A DNA stretch of 64,000 nt from Enhygromyxa salina (GTDB lineage: Bacteria > Myxococcota_A > Polyangia > Nannocystales > Nannocystaceae). The DNA lies in NCBI RefSeq assembly GCF_002994615.1, contig NZ_PVNK01000184.1:29809-93808 (forward strand), written 5' to 3'. Below the pieces are notes generated by a model that made no database searches, was not told the origin of the DNA, and saw only the letters and a list, made by a program, of their open reading frames with translations. A program made the position numbers and the translations under genes. Position 1 is the stretch's first letter. The number at the start of each line of letters is the position of its first letter. Of the stretch, positions 19,606-27,634 are shown one piece after another.

Positions 19606-20208
19606 TCAACCCGCGTCGCCGTGGAGGCTGGCGACGCCCCCGGCGGGCCCCTCGATCGTCCGCGCGGCGTCGAAGCTCGCCCGCAGCAGCGGGGCGTAGC
19701 GGGCCACGTCATGACCGACACGCTCGACTCGATCGATCACGCGGGGGTCGGTCAGCTGCGCGCCCGTGAACGCGGCCGCGCTCGCGGCGGCGTGAAAGGG
19801 GAGGACGAAGCCGTGGCACCACTGGAAGCAGGTCTTGACCGCGGTGATCGACATGTCCCCGGTGCCGCCGCCGGTCGTGGCCACGACGCCGGCGAACTTG
19901 CCGGCGAACTCGGCGTAGAGGAAGTCGAACCAGTTCTTGAGCGCGCCGCTCATGCTGCCGTGGTACTCGGGCGTGCCGATCACGAAGCCGTCGGCCCAAC
20001 TCGCGAGCGCGCGGACCTGTACGACCTCGTCGGCCATCGCCTGATGCGGGTCCCCCCAGACCATCATCGGCAGCTGGACCTCGCGCAGGAACAGCTCTCG
20101 GACCTCGGCTCCGGCCGCGCGCGCCGCGGTCGCGGCGAGACCGACGACCTGCTCGAGGTTTCCGTCCTCACGGCTCGAGCCGCACACGACCAGGATCTTC
20201 GGCGCCAT
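19606..20208 (-). CDS. NADPH-dependent FMN reductase family protein
   Basis: 200 residues from ATG 20208. Flavodoxin-like fold that reduces FMN or quinones, or transfers electrons. Motifs: ILVVCGSSREDGNLEQ (phosphate-binding loop of FMN), TPEYHGSMSGALKNWFDFL (the flavin-isoalloxazine loop characteristic of this family) and VVATTGGGTGD. The C-terminal about 30 residues are less conserved. It is the first gene of a likely operon with cutA. A 112-base gap separates it from the divergent radical SAM gene and probably holds both promoters. Physiological acceptor unknown. Confidence 0.9.
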   Translation of the reverse strand: MAPKILVVCGSSREDGNLEQVVGLAATAARAAGAEVRELFLREVQLPMMVWGDPHQAMADEVVQVRALASWADGFVIGTPEYHGSMSGALKNWFDFLYAEFAGKFAGVVATTGGGTGDMSITAVKTCFQWCHGFVLPFHAAASAAAFTGAQLTDPRVIDRVERVGHDVARYAPLLRASFDAARTIEGPAGGVASLHGDAG

Positions 20209-20320
20209 GCGTGCTGTGTAGAACGCCGGTCGCGGGTCGGCAATGCTTGGTGGCCGCTGACGGCCGCTGGGCCGGTGCGCGACTTGAAAAGCCCGTGATT
20301 CTCTGGCATATGGCAGGCTG

Positions 20321-21706
20321 TTGCCGGATCACGCTGAAAGTAATCGATACCGCGCTATCACTCGCGCCAACATCAACGAGCTCCCCGAGTGGCGTCGGCT
20401 GCCCGAGGAGCTCCGAGACGGCCTGCAGGTGGTCTCGGCGGTCCTTCCGTTCAAGACCAACGCGTACGTTGTCCGCGAACTGATCGACTGGGATCGGGTC
20501 CCCGACGACCCAATCTTTGCGCTGACTTTCCTCCAGCGCGAGATGCTGGACGCCGCCGACTACGCACAGATGGCGGAGCTCGTCCGCAGCGACGCACCCA
20601 AGGCGCAGATCAAGGCCACCGCCGACGAGATTCGCGGGCGCCTGAGCCCGCACCCGGCGGGGCAGATGACCCACAACGTGCCGAGCCTCGGTGGCCGTGC
20701 CCTCGCGGGCATGCAGCACAAGTATCGCGAGACGGTCCTGTTCTTCCCGGCGCAGGGCCAGACCTGCCACGCGTACTGCACCTTCTGTTTCCGCTGGGCG
20801 CAGTTTGTGGGCAACCCCTCGACAAAATTCGAGTCGCGGGAGACCGCCGATCTCACCGCCTACCTCCGGGCCCATCCCGAGGTTCGGGAGGTCTTGGTCA
20901 CCGGCGGCGATCCCATGGTCATGAAGGCCAAGGTGTTGGCGCGCTACCTCGAGCCGCTGCTGACGCCAGAGTTCGAGCACATCGACATCCGGATCGGGAC
21001 CAAGTCGGTCGCTTACTGGCCGCAACGCTTCGTCACCGACGCCGACGCCGATCCAACCTTGCGCCTGTTCGAGCGGATCACCGCCAACGGGCGCCACCTC
21101 GCGATCATGGGCCACTACAGCCACCCGCGCGAGCTCAGCACCGAGGTGGCCCAGCGCGCCGTCGCCCGCATCCGCAGCACCGGCGCACAGATCCGCATGC
21201 AGTCGCCGCTGATCCGGCGCGTCAACGACGATCCCGAAGCCTGGGCCCAGCTGTGGCGCGCGGGCGTGCGCCTGGGCTGCATTCCCTACTACATGTTCGT
21301 CGAGCGTGACACGGGGCCCAAGCGCTTCTTCGAGGTCCCGCTGGTCCGCGCGTGGGAGGTGTTCCGCGCCGCCTACCAGCGCGTCTCCGGCCTCGCGCGG
21401 ACGGTCCGCGGGCCGACGATGTCGGCGTTCCCGGGCAAGGTCCTGATCGACGGCGTCGCCGAGATCGCGGGCGAGCGTGTGTTCGCGCTCCAGCTCCTGC
21501 AGGCTCGCAACCCGAGCCTGGTTCGGCAGCCCTTCTACGCAAAATTTGATCCGCAGGCGTCGTGGTTTAGCGACCTGCGACCGGCGTTCGGAGCCGAGCA
21601 ATTCTTCTTCGAGTCCGCCTCCGAGTCTGGCTTCGAGTCCGGCTTCGAGTCCGGCCCGCGCGAGGGTCGAGGCGAGCGCCCGCTCCATCTCGAGATCGTC
21701 CACTGA
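20321..21706 (+). CDS. KamA-family radical SAM protein (lysine 2,3-aminomutase-like)
   Basis: 461 residues. The cluster motif is CHAYCTFC (Cys149, Cys153, Cys156), the CxxxCxxC of radical SAM enzymes. The N-terminal RYRAITRANINELPEWRRL and later PHPAGQMTHNVPSLGGRAL, EVLVTGGDPMVMKAKV and PYYMFVERDTGPKRFFEVPL belong to the KamA group, which includes lysine 2,3-aminomutase and EpmB-like beta-lysine-forming enzymes. Sequence alone does not say which amino acid is used. TTG at 20321 is the start because the family N-terminus begins just after it and no ATG or GTG is in frame upstream within the gap. The C-terminus has an added Phe-Glu-Ser-Gly repeat followed by a Gly/Arg-rich tail. The MscS gene follows 57 bases downstream. 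Confidence 0.88.
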   Translation: MPDHAESNRYRAITRANINELPEWRRLPEELRDGLQVVSAVLPFKTNAYVVRELIDWDRVPDDPIFALTFLQREMLDAADYAQMAELVRSDAPKAQIKATADEIRGRLSPHPAGQMTHNVPSLGGRALAGMQHKYRETVLFFPAQGQTCHAYCTFCFRWAQFVGNPSTKFESRETADLTAYLRAHPEVREVLVTGGDPMVMKAKVLARYLEPLLTPEFEHIDIRIGTKSVAYWPQRFVTDADADPTLRLFERITANGRHLAIMGHYSHPRELSTEVAQRAVARIRSTGAQIRMQSPLIRRVNDDPEAWAQLWRAGVRLGCIPYYMFVERDTGPKRFFEVPLVRAWEVFRAAYQRVSGLARTVRGPTMSAFPGKVLIDGVAEIAGERVFALQLLQARNPSLVRQPFYAKFDPQASWFSDLRPAFGAEQFFFESASESGFESGFESGPREGRGERPLHLEIVH

Positions 21707-21763
21707 ACCCGGTTGGTTTGACGCTCCTGGCTGGACATGTAGAGTCTCAGCCCCGGCGCCGCC

Positions 21764-22885
21764 ATGAGTGAATTCTTAGCGACCAAGCTGCTTGGCAGCG
21801 ACATCAGCGTGCACCAGGTCGGCTACGTCCTGCTTGCGATCATCATCGGCCTCGCGCTGTCTTGGGTCATCAATTTGGTCCTGTCGCGGGTCGCCGACAA
21901 GGCCAACACCGACTCGATCCGGGGCGCGGTGATCATCGCCCTCGACGGCCCGCTGCGCTGGGCGATCATCGTGTCTGCGGTCTGGATCGCCTACGTGATC
22001 ATGATGGCGGACGGCGCGGGCGACCGCGCGCTGGCGGCGACCGCCCTGGGCTCGCTCAAGCTGCTGTTCGCCACGCAGATGCCCTTTTTGATGTGGTTCG
22101 GCACCCGCCTGACCAACGGCCTCACGGCGATCTGGGGCGATCGCGCGGATCAGACCGCGAGCACCTTCGACGACCAGCTCGTCCCGGTCGTGCGGACCCT
22201 GGCCAAGATCTCGATCCTCGTCGTCGGGGTCCTGGTCATCGTCCAGAACCTCGGCGGTCAGGTCGGCTCGGTCCTCGCGGGGCTCGGGATCGGCGGGGCC
22301 GCGATCGCGCTCGCGTCGAAAGACACCATCGCCAACTTGTTCGGGTCGATCGTGATCTTCGTCGACCGGCCCTTCATGGTCGGTGACTGGGTCGAGATCG
22401 GCAGCCAAGAGGGCACCGTCGAGGCCGTGGGTCTGCGAGTCACGCGGATCCGGACCTTCGCAAATAGCCTGATCACCGTGCCGAACTCGGCGCTGACCAC
22501 GACCGCGATCAACAACTGGTCGCGGATGCGCAAGCGCCGAATCAAGCTGACGATCGGCGTGACCTACGACGCCAACCCCAGCCAGGTTCAGGCGGGCGTC
22601 GCGTCGATCCGTGAGCTCCTCCAGGGCGACGAGCGCGTCTCGCAGGACTTCATGCTCGTGAACTTCACGAACTTTGGCGCGAGCAGCCTCGACATCTTCG
22701 TCTACGCGTTCACGCTCACCACGCGCTGGGACGAGTACATGCAGATCCGCGAGGAGCTGCTGCTCGAGATCATGCGCCGCTTCCAGGACATCGGGCTGAG
22801 CTTCGCGTTCCCGAGCCAGAGCCTGTACATCGAGAGCCTCCCGCCCGGCGCGCCCGAGGCCATGGAGCGCGAGCTGCCCCGCTGA
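21764..22885 (+). CDS. Small-conductance mechanosensitive ion channel, MscS family
   Basis: 373 residues from ATG 21764. Opens under membrane tension to release solutes in hypo-osmotic shock. Hydrophobic segments at about 18-40, 65-90, 100-120 and 145-190 give four or five transmembrane helices. The last contains the pore-lining Gly/Ala-rich pattern GLGIGGAAIALASKDTIANL. Then comes the MscS beta domain: DRPFMVGDWVEIG, EGTVEAVGLRVTRIRTFANS and LITVPNSAL. The cytoplasmic C-terminal alpha/beta region ends with SFAFPSQSLYIES. Inner-membrane location. Upstream helices exceed those of E. coli MscS by one or two, as is common in larger family members. Confidence 0.95.
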   Translation: MSEFLATKLLGSDISVHQVGYVLLAIIIGLALSWVINLVLSRVADKANTDSIRGAVIIALDGPLRWAIIVSAVWIAYVIMMADGAGDRALAATALGSLKLLFATQMPFLMWFGTRLTNGLTAIWGDRADQTASTFDDQLVPVVRTLAKISILVVGVLVIVQNLGGQVGSVLAGLGIGGAAIALASKDTIANLFGSIVIFVDRPFMVGDWVEIGSQEGTVEAVGLRVTRIRTFANSLITVPNSALTTTAINNWSRMRKRRIKLTIGVTYDANPSQVQAGVASIRELLQGDERVSQDFMLVNFTNFGASSLDIFVYAFTLTTRWDEYMQIREELLLEIMRRFQDIGLSFAFPSQSLYIESLPPGAPEAMERELPR

Positions 22886-22976
22886 GGGGCGAGCGTGTGC
22901 CCGACCCTCGCCATTGTCGTGCAAGCGCCCCGCGGCGCTTGCTGACTCCAGCGGCTCCCCCCTAAGCTCGCAGCTG

Positions 22977-24392
22977 ATGGAGACCGCGGACAGCGTCGCC
23001 GCCGACCAGACCCTGGTTCCCCTGCGTGACCCGAGCGCCAGGTTGGTCCCCGGGCCGAGCCTGGGGCCGGGCGGGCAGCCGACCCTCGTCGGGTGGGGCA
23101 ACCTCCCGGGTCCCGGGGTCGAGGTCCGGTCCGAGGATCTGCGCGCGCTCACGGCCGGGCGGGTGCTCTCGCGCGGGCTCGGCCGCGCCTACGGTGACTC
23201 CGCGCTGCCGCCACCGGGCGAGCTCGAGGTCGCCGGGACCGTGCTCGCCGATCGGATCCTCGCCTTCGATCCGGACACGGGCATCATGCGGGCCGAGGCC
23301 GGGCTCAGCCTCCACGAGATCAACCGCCTGATGATCCCCCGGGGTCTGTTCCCGCCCGTGACCCCGGGCACGCAGTTCGTGACCCTCGGCGGGGCGGTCG
23401 CGGCCGACGTCCACGGCAAGAACCACCACGTCGCCGGCTGCTTCGGCCAGCACGTGCGCCGCCTCCTGATGCGCGTCGCCGACGGCCGCGTGCTGTGGTG
23501 CTCGCCCGAGGACCACCCCGATCTGTTCTGGGCCACGATCGGCGGCATGGGCCTCACGGGCCACATCCTCGAGGTCGAGTTCCGCATGGACAAGATCCCG
23601 AGCACCTGGATCTGGGGCGAGACGATCCGCGTGCCCGACATCGGCGACTACATCCGCCTGCTCAAGGAGTCGGCCCGCGACTGGCCGATGACCATGGGCT
23701 GGATCGACTGCGTGTCGAGGGGCCGACGACTCGGGCGTGGGGTGTTGTTTCGGGGCCGCTGGGCGACCCCCGACGAGGCCCGGGCCAAGCCCGCGCAGCC
23801 CTTCTCGCGCCTGACCGTGCCCTTCATGCTGCCGAGCTGGACGCTCAACCCCCTGACGGTCCGGGTGTTCAACGCGGGCGTGTATCGCAAGCCGACCCAC
23901 CGGCAAAAGCCCGTGCACTGGGAGAGCTTCTTCTACCCGCTCGACAAGGTCCGCCACTGGAACCGGGCCTACGGGCGCAAGGGCTTCACCCAGTATCAGT
24001 GCGTGCTGCCCGACGCGGCCGGGCCCGAGGCCGCGCGGCGCTTCCTCGAGGTCCTGACCACGACCAAGGGCGGCGCCTCGTTCTTGTGCGTGATCAAGGA
24101 CTGCGGGCCGCAGAGCGAGGCCATGCTCTCGTTCCCGACCCGCGGGATCTCGATCGCCCTCGACATCCCCGTTCGCAAGGACACCCAGGCCCTCGTCGAT
24201 CGCCTCAACGAGGCCACGCTGGCCGAGGGCGGGCGCATCTACCTGGCCAAGGACGCCTTCACTCGGCCCGAGCACTTCCGCGCGATGGAGGGCGAGCGGC
24301 TCGAGCGCTTCATGGCCGTCCGGCGCCGCTGGGATCCGGACCTGCGCCTGCGCAGCGCCCAGTCCGTCCGCGTGTTGGGCGATCCGAGCTGA
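22977..24392 (+). CDS. dprE1: DprE1-like FAD-dependent oxidase (polyprenylphosphoryl-beta-D-ribose 2'-oxidase homologue)
   Basis: 471 residues. In mycobacteria DprE1 oxidises decaprenylphosphoryl-ribose at C2', the first half of epimerisation to the arabinofuranose donor. VAO-type FAD domain: SRGLGRAYGDSALPPPGE, FPPVTPGTQFVTLGGAVAAD with VHGKNHHVAGCFGQHV, and GMGLTGHILEVEFRMD. Then comes a substrate domain with GFTQYQCVLPDAAG and the C-terminal block GGRIYLAKDAFTRPEHFRAM. Aligned by eye to M. tuberculosis DprE1 with a constant offset of 7, active-site Lys418 corresponds to Lys425 and the benzothiazinone target Cys387 to Ala394. ATG 22977 is chosen; a TTG 63 bases upstream is possible. The SDR partner gene follows after 31 bases. 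Assignment rests on motifs recalled from the family and on the DprE2 neighbour. Confidence 0.88.
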   Translation: METADSVAADQTLVPLRDPSARLVPGPSLGPGGQPTLVGWGNLPGPGVEVRSEDLRALTAGRVLSRGLGRAYGDSALPPPGELEVAGTVLADRILAFDPDTGIMRAEAGLSLHEINRLMIPRGLFPPVTPGTQFVTLGGAVAADVHGKNHHVAGCFGQHVRRLLMRVADGRVLWCSPEDHPDLFWATIGGMGLTGHILEVEFRMDKIPSTWIWGETIRVPDIGDYIRLLKESARDWPMTMGWIDCVSRGRRLGRGVLFRGRWATPDEARAKPAQPFSRLTVPFMLPSWTLNPLTVRVFNAGVYRKPTHRQKPVHWESFFYPLDKVRHWNRAYGRKGFTQYQCVLPDAAGPEAARRFLEVLTTTKGGASFLCVIKDCGPQSEAMLSFPTRGISIALDIPVRKDTQALVDRLNEATLAEGGRIYLAKDAFTRPEHFRAMEGERLERFMAVRRRWDPDLRLRSAQSVRVLGDPS

Positions 24393-24423
24393 CGCTGGCG
24401 CGCAAACACGGTACCTAGGGCGC

Positions 24424-25164
24424 ATGCACGTAGCCATCCTCGGCGCCACCAAGGGCATGGGTCGCTCACTCGCTCGCCTGATGGCGGCGCGCGGAGATCG
24501 GCTGGTGCTGCTCGGGCGCAACCCCGACGAGCTCGAGCGCTCGGCCCGCGACCTCGAGGCCCGCGCAGGCGACGAGCGCGAGGTCCAGACCGTGGCCTGC
24601 GATCTCGCGGATCCGAGCGGCTTCGGGCCGGCCCTCGACGCAGCCGAGGCCGCGCTCGGCAAGCTCGACTGCGTAGTCGTGACCGCCGGTCTGTTCGCAA
24701 CCCAAGACCAGCTCGAGGCCGACACCGAGCTCGCGCTGAAGCTCGTGACCGTGGACTTCGCCAACACCGTGGGCTTTTGCGAGCACGCCCGGGTCAAGCT
24801 GCTAGCGAGCGGCGGCGGTAAGTTGTGCGTGTTCAGCTCCGTGGCCGGCGATCGCGGGCGCAAGCCCGTCGTGATCTACGGCGCGGCCAAGGCCGGGCTC
24901 TCGGCCTACCTCGAGGGCCTCGACCACAAGTACCGGGCCGAGGGCCTCGAGACGATCTGCGTCAAGCCCGGGTTCGTGAAGACTGGGATGACCGCGAACC
25001 TGAAGCCGCCGCCCTTCGCGGGTGAGGCCGACGCCGTCGCGGCCCGGGTGCTGGGCGCGATCGACCGCGGAAAGCCGGTCGTCTACGCGCCGTGGATCTG
25101 GCGCTACATCATGCTCGTGATCCGCTCGCTGCCGCGCTTCGTGATGCGCCGGATCGGCTTTTGA
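24424..25164 (+). CDS. dprE2: DprE2-like SDR oxidoreductase (polyprenylphosphoryl-2-keto-ribose reductase homologue)
   Basis: 246 residues from ATG 24424. A short-chain dehydrogenase: nucleotide-binding GATKGMG (7-13), catalytic Ser138/139 in VFSSVAGDRGR, Tyr152 and Lys156 in IYGAAKAGL, and CVKPGFVKTGMTAN. The C-terminal hydrophobic helix (WIWRYIMLVIRSLP) and the PVVYAPWIWRY ending match DprE2 proteins, which reduce the 2'-keto intermediate made by DprE1 to the arabinose epimer and sit on the membrane. It is placed directly after the dprE1 homologue, the order seen in mycobacteria and other bacteria that make D-arabinofuranose. A generic SDR without this role is the alternative; the pairing makes that less likely. 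Confidence 0.87.
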   Translation: MHVAILGATKGMGRSLARLMAARGDRLVLLGRNPDELERSARDLEARAGDEREVQTVACDLADPSGFGPALDAAEAALGKLDCVVVTAGLFATQDQLEADTELALKLVTVDFANTVGFCEHARVKLLASGGGKLCVFSSVAGDRGRKPVVIYGAAKAGLSAYLEGLDHKYRAEGLETICVKPGFVKTGMTANLKPPPFAGEADAVAARVLGAIDRGKPVVYAPWIWRYIMLVIRSLPRFVMRRIGF

Positions 25165-25184
25165 GCGTAAGCTCTGCCTGGCCC

Positions 25185-25757
25185 GTGCGTCCCGTCCTCC
25201 AACGTCAGCGCTGTCGCGCGTGTGGTTCCGATCTGCTCGATCATCTCGCAGCCGGCGAGCAGGCTTGGGAGTGCGGCGCGTGCGGGCTCGCAGGTGGCCG
25301 CGACCTCGTCCGCGTCCGCTGGCTGCAGGCCCGCGACCAGCTGCCCGAGGCGCGGGAGCCCGAGCGGTGGAAGACCGCGCTCAACAGCCTGCGCCGGGCC
25401 CAGATGCTGCTCTTGATGCTGCGCTGGGCCCTCGACCGCCAGCGCGGGGTCGATCCGCGGGCCTTCGGCGTCCGGCTCTCGGTCCTGGTCTGGAGCAGCA
25501 GGTGCCTGCGCGACGCGGCCATCCAGCTCGGGGGGTGGCTGTACGTGTCGCCCGACGAGCGCTGGGATCTGTGGGAGTTCGAGGCCTGCCTCGACCATGA
25601 TCTGCGCGTGCTGACCGGCGAGGCCGCGAGCGTGTTCGCGTCGAATGAGACCTACCTCGAGGCCCTGGTCGAGCGCCACCTCGCGAGCGTGCAGATGTTG
25701 GTCGAGCGCAGCGAACACCTCGACCGCCCGCCCAAGCCGCTGCCGGAGCCGCGCTAG
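25185..25757 (+). CDS. Hypothetical protein with N-terminal CxxC...CxxC zinc-ribbon-like motif
   Basis: 190 residues from GTG 25185. A TTG at 25161 overlapping the dprE2 stop would add 8 residues and allow translational coupling. The N-terminus has CRACGSD and, about 20 residues later, WECGACGLAGG, a four-Cys zinc-ribbon arrangement. The remainder is helical (LRRAQMLLLMLRWALDRQRG, DVRxx-like charged helices) and ends in a Pro-rich tail. No family is recognised. It is downstream of and very close to dprE1-dprE2 on the same strand, so it is probably co-transcribed, but no functional link is visible in the sequence. Confidence 0.7.
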   Translation: MRPVLQRQRCRACGSDLLDHLAAGEQAWECGACGLAGGRDLVRVRWLQARDQLPEAREPERWKTALNSLRRAQMLLLMLRWALDRQRGVDPRAFGVRLSVLVWSSRCLRDAAIQLGGWLYVSPDERWDLWEFEACLDHDLRVLTGEAASVFASNETYLEALVERHLASVQMLVERSEHLDRPPKPLPEPR

Positions 25758-25765
25758 CGCGGCGC

Positions 25766-26986
25766 TCAGTCCGGAGTCGCGTCGTCAGAGCCGGCCTCTT
25801 GGCGATCTTTGGCGCTGGGCGGCAGGGCAGGGGGGTCATCGCGCAGCGGCGAGGTGCCTTGAATGATGTGGGCGACCAATTCGCGCCGACGCGCGGCCGA
25901 GCGTCGAAGATCCCGCAGCGAGGTGATGCCGGCCCTGTCATCGTCGATCGCCTCGCCCTTGTTGCGCTTGTTGTCGGCGAGGGCACGCAGGATCAGATAC
26001 ACGATCGGCAGGACCGCGAACTCGACGACGATCAGCACCCCGGCCCCGAGCAGCGCGGCCAGCCACACGAGGATCGACATCGGCTTGGGCGTCTCGGCCA
26101 GCTCTTGGACGATCCCGGGCACGGCCAGCGCGCTGGTCTCGCTCGGCTCGGCCCGGGCGGTCGGCCGACGGGGCTGCGAAGGCTGTCGCCCGTCGAGCAG
26201 CGCCCGGACCTGCGCGACCGAGCGCGCCCGCGCCCGTGGATCGGGCTCGAGCAGCGCGCGCAGGACCGGGCGGAGGCTGTCGGGCAGGACCAGCTGTTCG
26301 AGGTCGATCGCGAGCCCCTCGTGGGGCAATTCGTCGGCCGGGCGACCGCTGGCGAGCGCGGCGATCGTGGCCCCGAGCGCGTAGAGATCGACGCCCGGCC
26401 CGGCGTCGCCGTGGAGCTGCTCGGGCGCCATGTAGCCGAAGGTCCCGATCATCGTCGAGCCGCCCTCGAGCCGCGTGGCGACCCGGACCCCGCCGAAGTC
26501 GACGAGGTGAACCACGCCCTCATCGTCGACGATGATGTTGGCGGGCTTGATGTCGCGGTGGATGATCGGCGGCGTCAGCCCGTGGAGGTAGGCGAGGATG
26601 TCGAGGACCCCGCGCATCAGCTGGCGCAGCCGGGCCTCGTCGAAGCGGCCCGGCGCGCCCATGTCTTCGGCCAGCGTCCGACCGCGGACCCGATCCATGA
26701 CCAGGAAGTAGTCGCCGCTGTCTTCGCTGCTGAAGTAGTCGCGGTAGCGGGGGATGCCCGGGTGGCGGAGGCCCGCGAGGGTCTTGGCCTCGCGCTCGAA
26801 CAGCTCGAAGGCCTTCCACTCGCGCGCGCCCTCGAGCGACAGGACCTTGATCGCGACCTCGTCGTCGGTCTCACGATCGATCGCGCGGTAGGTGTGCCCC
26901 TGGCTACCCGCGCCGAGCGACTCCATGATCTGGTAGCGCTGCAGGCCTTCGCGTGGCACCCGGGCACTGTCGAGATCTGCGCGCAA
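25766..26986 (-). CDS. Membrane-anchored Hanks-type Ser/Thr protein kinase
   Basis: 406 residues. Kinase domain at about 18-270: glycine loop LGAGSQGHTY, Lys47 in VAIKVL, HRDIKPAN (142-149), DFG (162-164), activation-segment GTFGYMAPEQL. All catalytic residues are present. A Pro/Arg-rich juxtamembrane stretch is followed by one long hydrophobic segment (about 303-334) and a charged C-terminal tail of about 70 residues. The orientation is unclear because the tail is very polar. The start is TTG at 26986; GTG at 26959 is an alternative. It lies 13 bases downstream of dtd, so both are likely in one transcript. Substrates unknown. Confidence 0.92.
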   Translation of the reverse strand: MRADLDSARVPREGLQRYQIMESLGAGSQGHTYRAIDRETDDEVAIKVLSLEGAREWKAFELFEREAKTLAGLRHPGIPRYRDYFSSEDSGDYFLVMDRVRGRTLAEDMGAPGRFDEARLRQLMRGVLDILAYLHGLTPPIIHRDIKPANIIVDDEGVVHLVDFGGVRVATRLEGGSTMIGTFGYMAPEQLHGDAGPGVDLYALGATIAALASGRPADELPHEGLAIDLEQLVLPDSLRPVLRALLEPDPRARARSVAQVRALLDGRQPSQPRRPTARAEPSETSALAVPGIVQELAETPKPMSILVWLAALLGAGVLIVVEFAVLPIVYLILRALADNKRNKGEAIDDDRAGITSLRDLRRSAARRRELVAHIIQGTSPLRDDPPALPPSAKDRQEAGSDDATPD

Positions 26987-26999
26987 AAAAGCAACCCGC

Positions 27000-27452
27000 T
27001 CAGCGCACGACGCCGCCCTCGGTGAAGATCATCAAGGTCACGGGCCCGTCGTTGACCAGCTCGACCTCCATGTCCGCCGCGAAGCGCCCGGTCTCGGTCG
27101 GGATCCCGCGCTGGCGCAGCTCCTCGACCACGGCCATGTACAGCGGCTCGGCCTTGTCCGGATCCTCGGCCCGGTCGAAGCTCGGGCGCCGCCCCTTGCG
27201 GATCGTGCCCGCGAGCGTGAACTGGCTGATGACCAGCGCCGCGCCGCCGACGTCGACGAGGTTGCGATCCATGGGCTTGTCACCGGGGAACATCCGCAGC
27301 CCCGCGAGCTTGCGTGCGGTCATGTGGGCATCGGCGAGCCCGTCGCCGCGCTCGACACCGACGAGGGCGACGACTCCACGCCCGATCTGCCCGACGATCT
27401 CGCCCCCGACCCGGACCTCGGCCCGGCTGACTCGCTGAATTACGCTCTTCAC
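27000..27452 (-). CDS. dtd: D-aminoacyl-tRNA deacylase Dtd
   Basis: 150 residues. Removes D-amino acids (and Gly mischarged on tRNA-Ala) from tRNA; cytoplasmic dimer. GTG at 27452 begins VKSVIQRVSRAEVRVGGEIV, the canonical Dtd N-terminus; the frame upstream shows no similarity. The catalytic SQFTLAG motif and the C-terminal NDGPVTLMI (GPxT cross-subunit motif) are both present. Length is typical. It is upstream of and close to the kinase gene. Fits the standard cytosolic enzyme with no oddities. Confidence 0.96.
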   Translation of the reverse strand: MKSVIQRVSRAEVRVGGEIVGQIGRGVVALVGVERGDGLADAHMTARKLAGLRMFPGDKPMDRNLVDVGGAALVISQFTLAGTIRKGRRPSFDRAEDPDKAEPLYMAVVEELRQRGIPTETGRFAADMEVELVNDGPVTLMIFTEGGVVR

Positions 27453-27634
27453 TGGGCGATAGTACCCATGGTCGCGGCGAGGGGCTCGCCACCGCCGACA
27501 GCCTGCGGAGCGGCCTGGGGGCGCCCGTGGCGGTGACCCGGGTCCTGGCATCGGGCCGCCGCCGGAGGTCGAGGTCGACAATCCGCTCGCGGCGACTTGC
27601 ACGCGGGCCTGCCGCTTGCGTACCGTGACAATAG

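Noticed and set aside
22962..24863. A 633-residue open frame on the minus strand opposite the DprE1 homologue
   Set aside because: The plus-strand frame has clear FAD-oxidase motifs. The antisense frame is Arg/Ala-rich with no family similarity, an expected artefact of high GC.
27453..27602. Longer N-terminus for Dtd
   Set aside because: The 50 extra residues lack similarity and run into the promoter gap. GTG 27452 gives the standard Dtd start.
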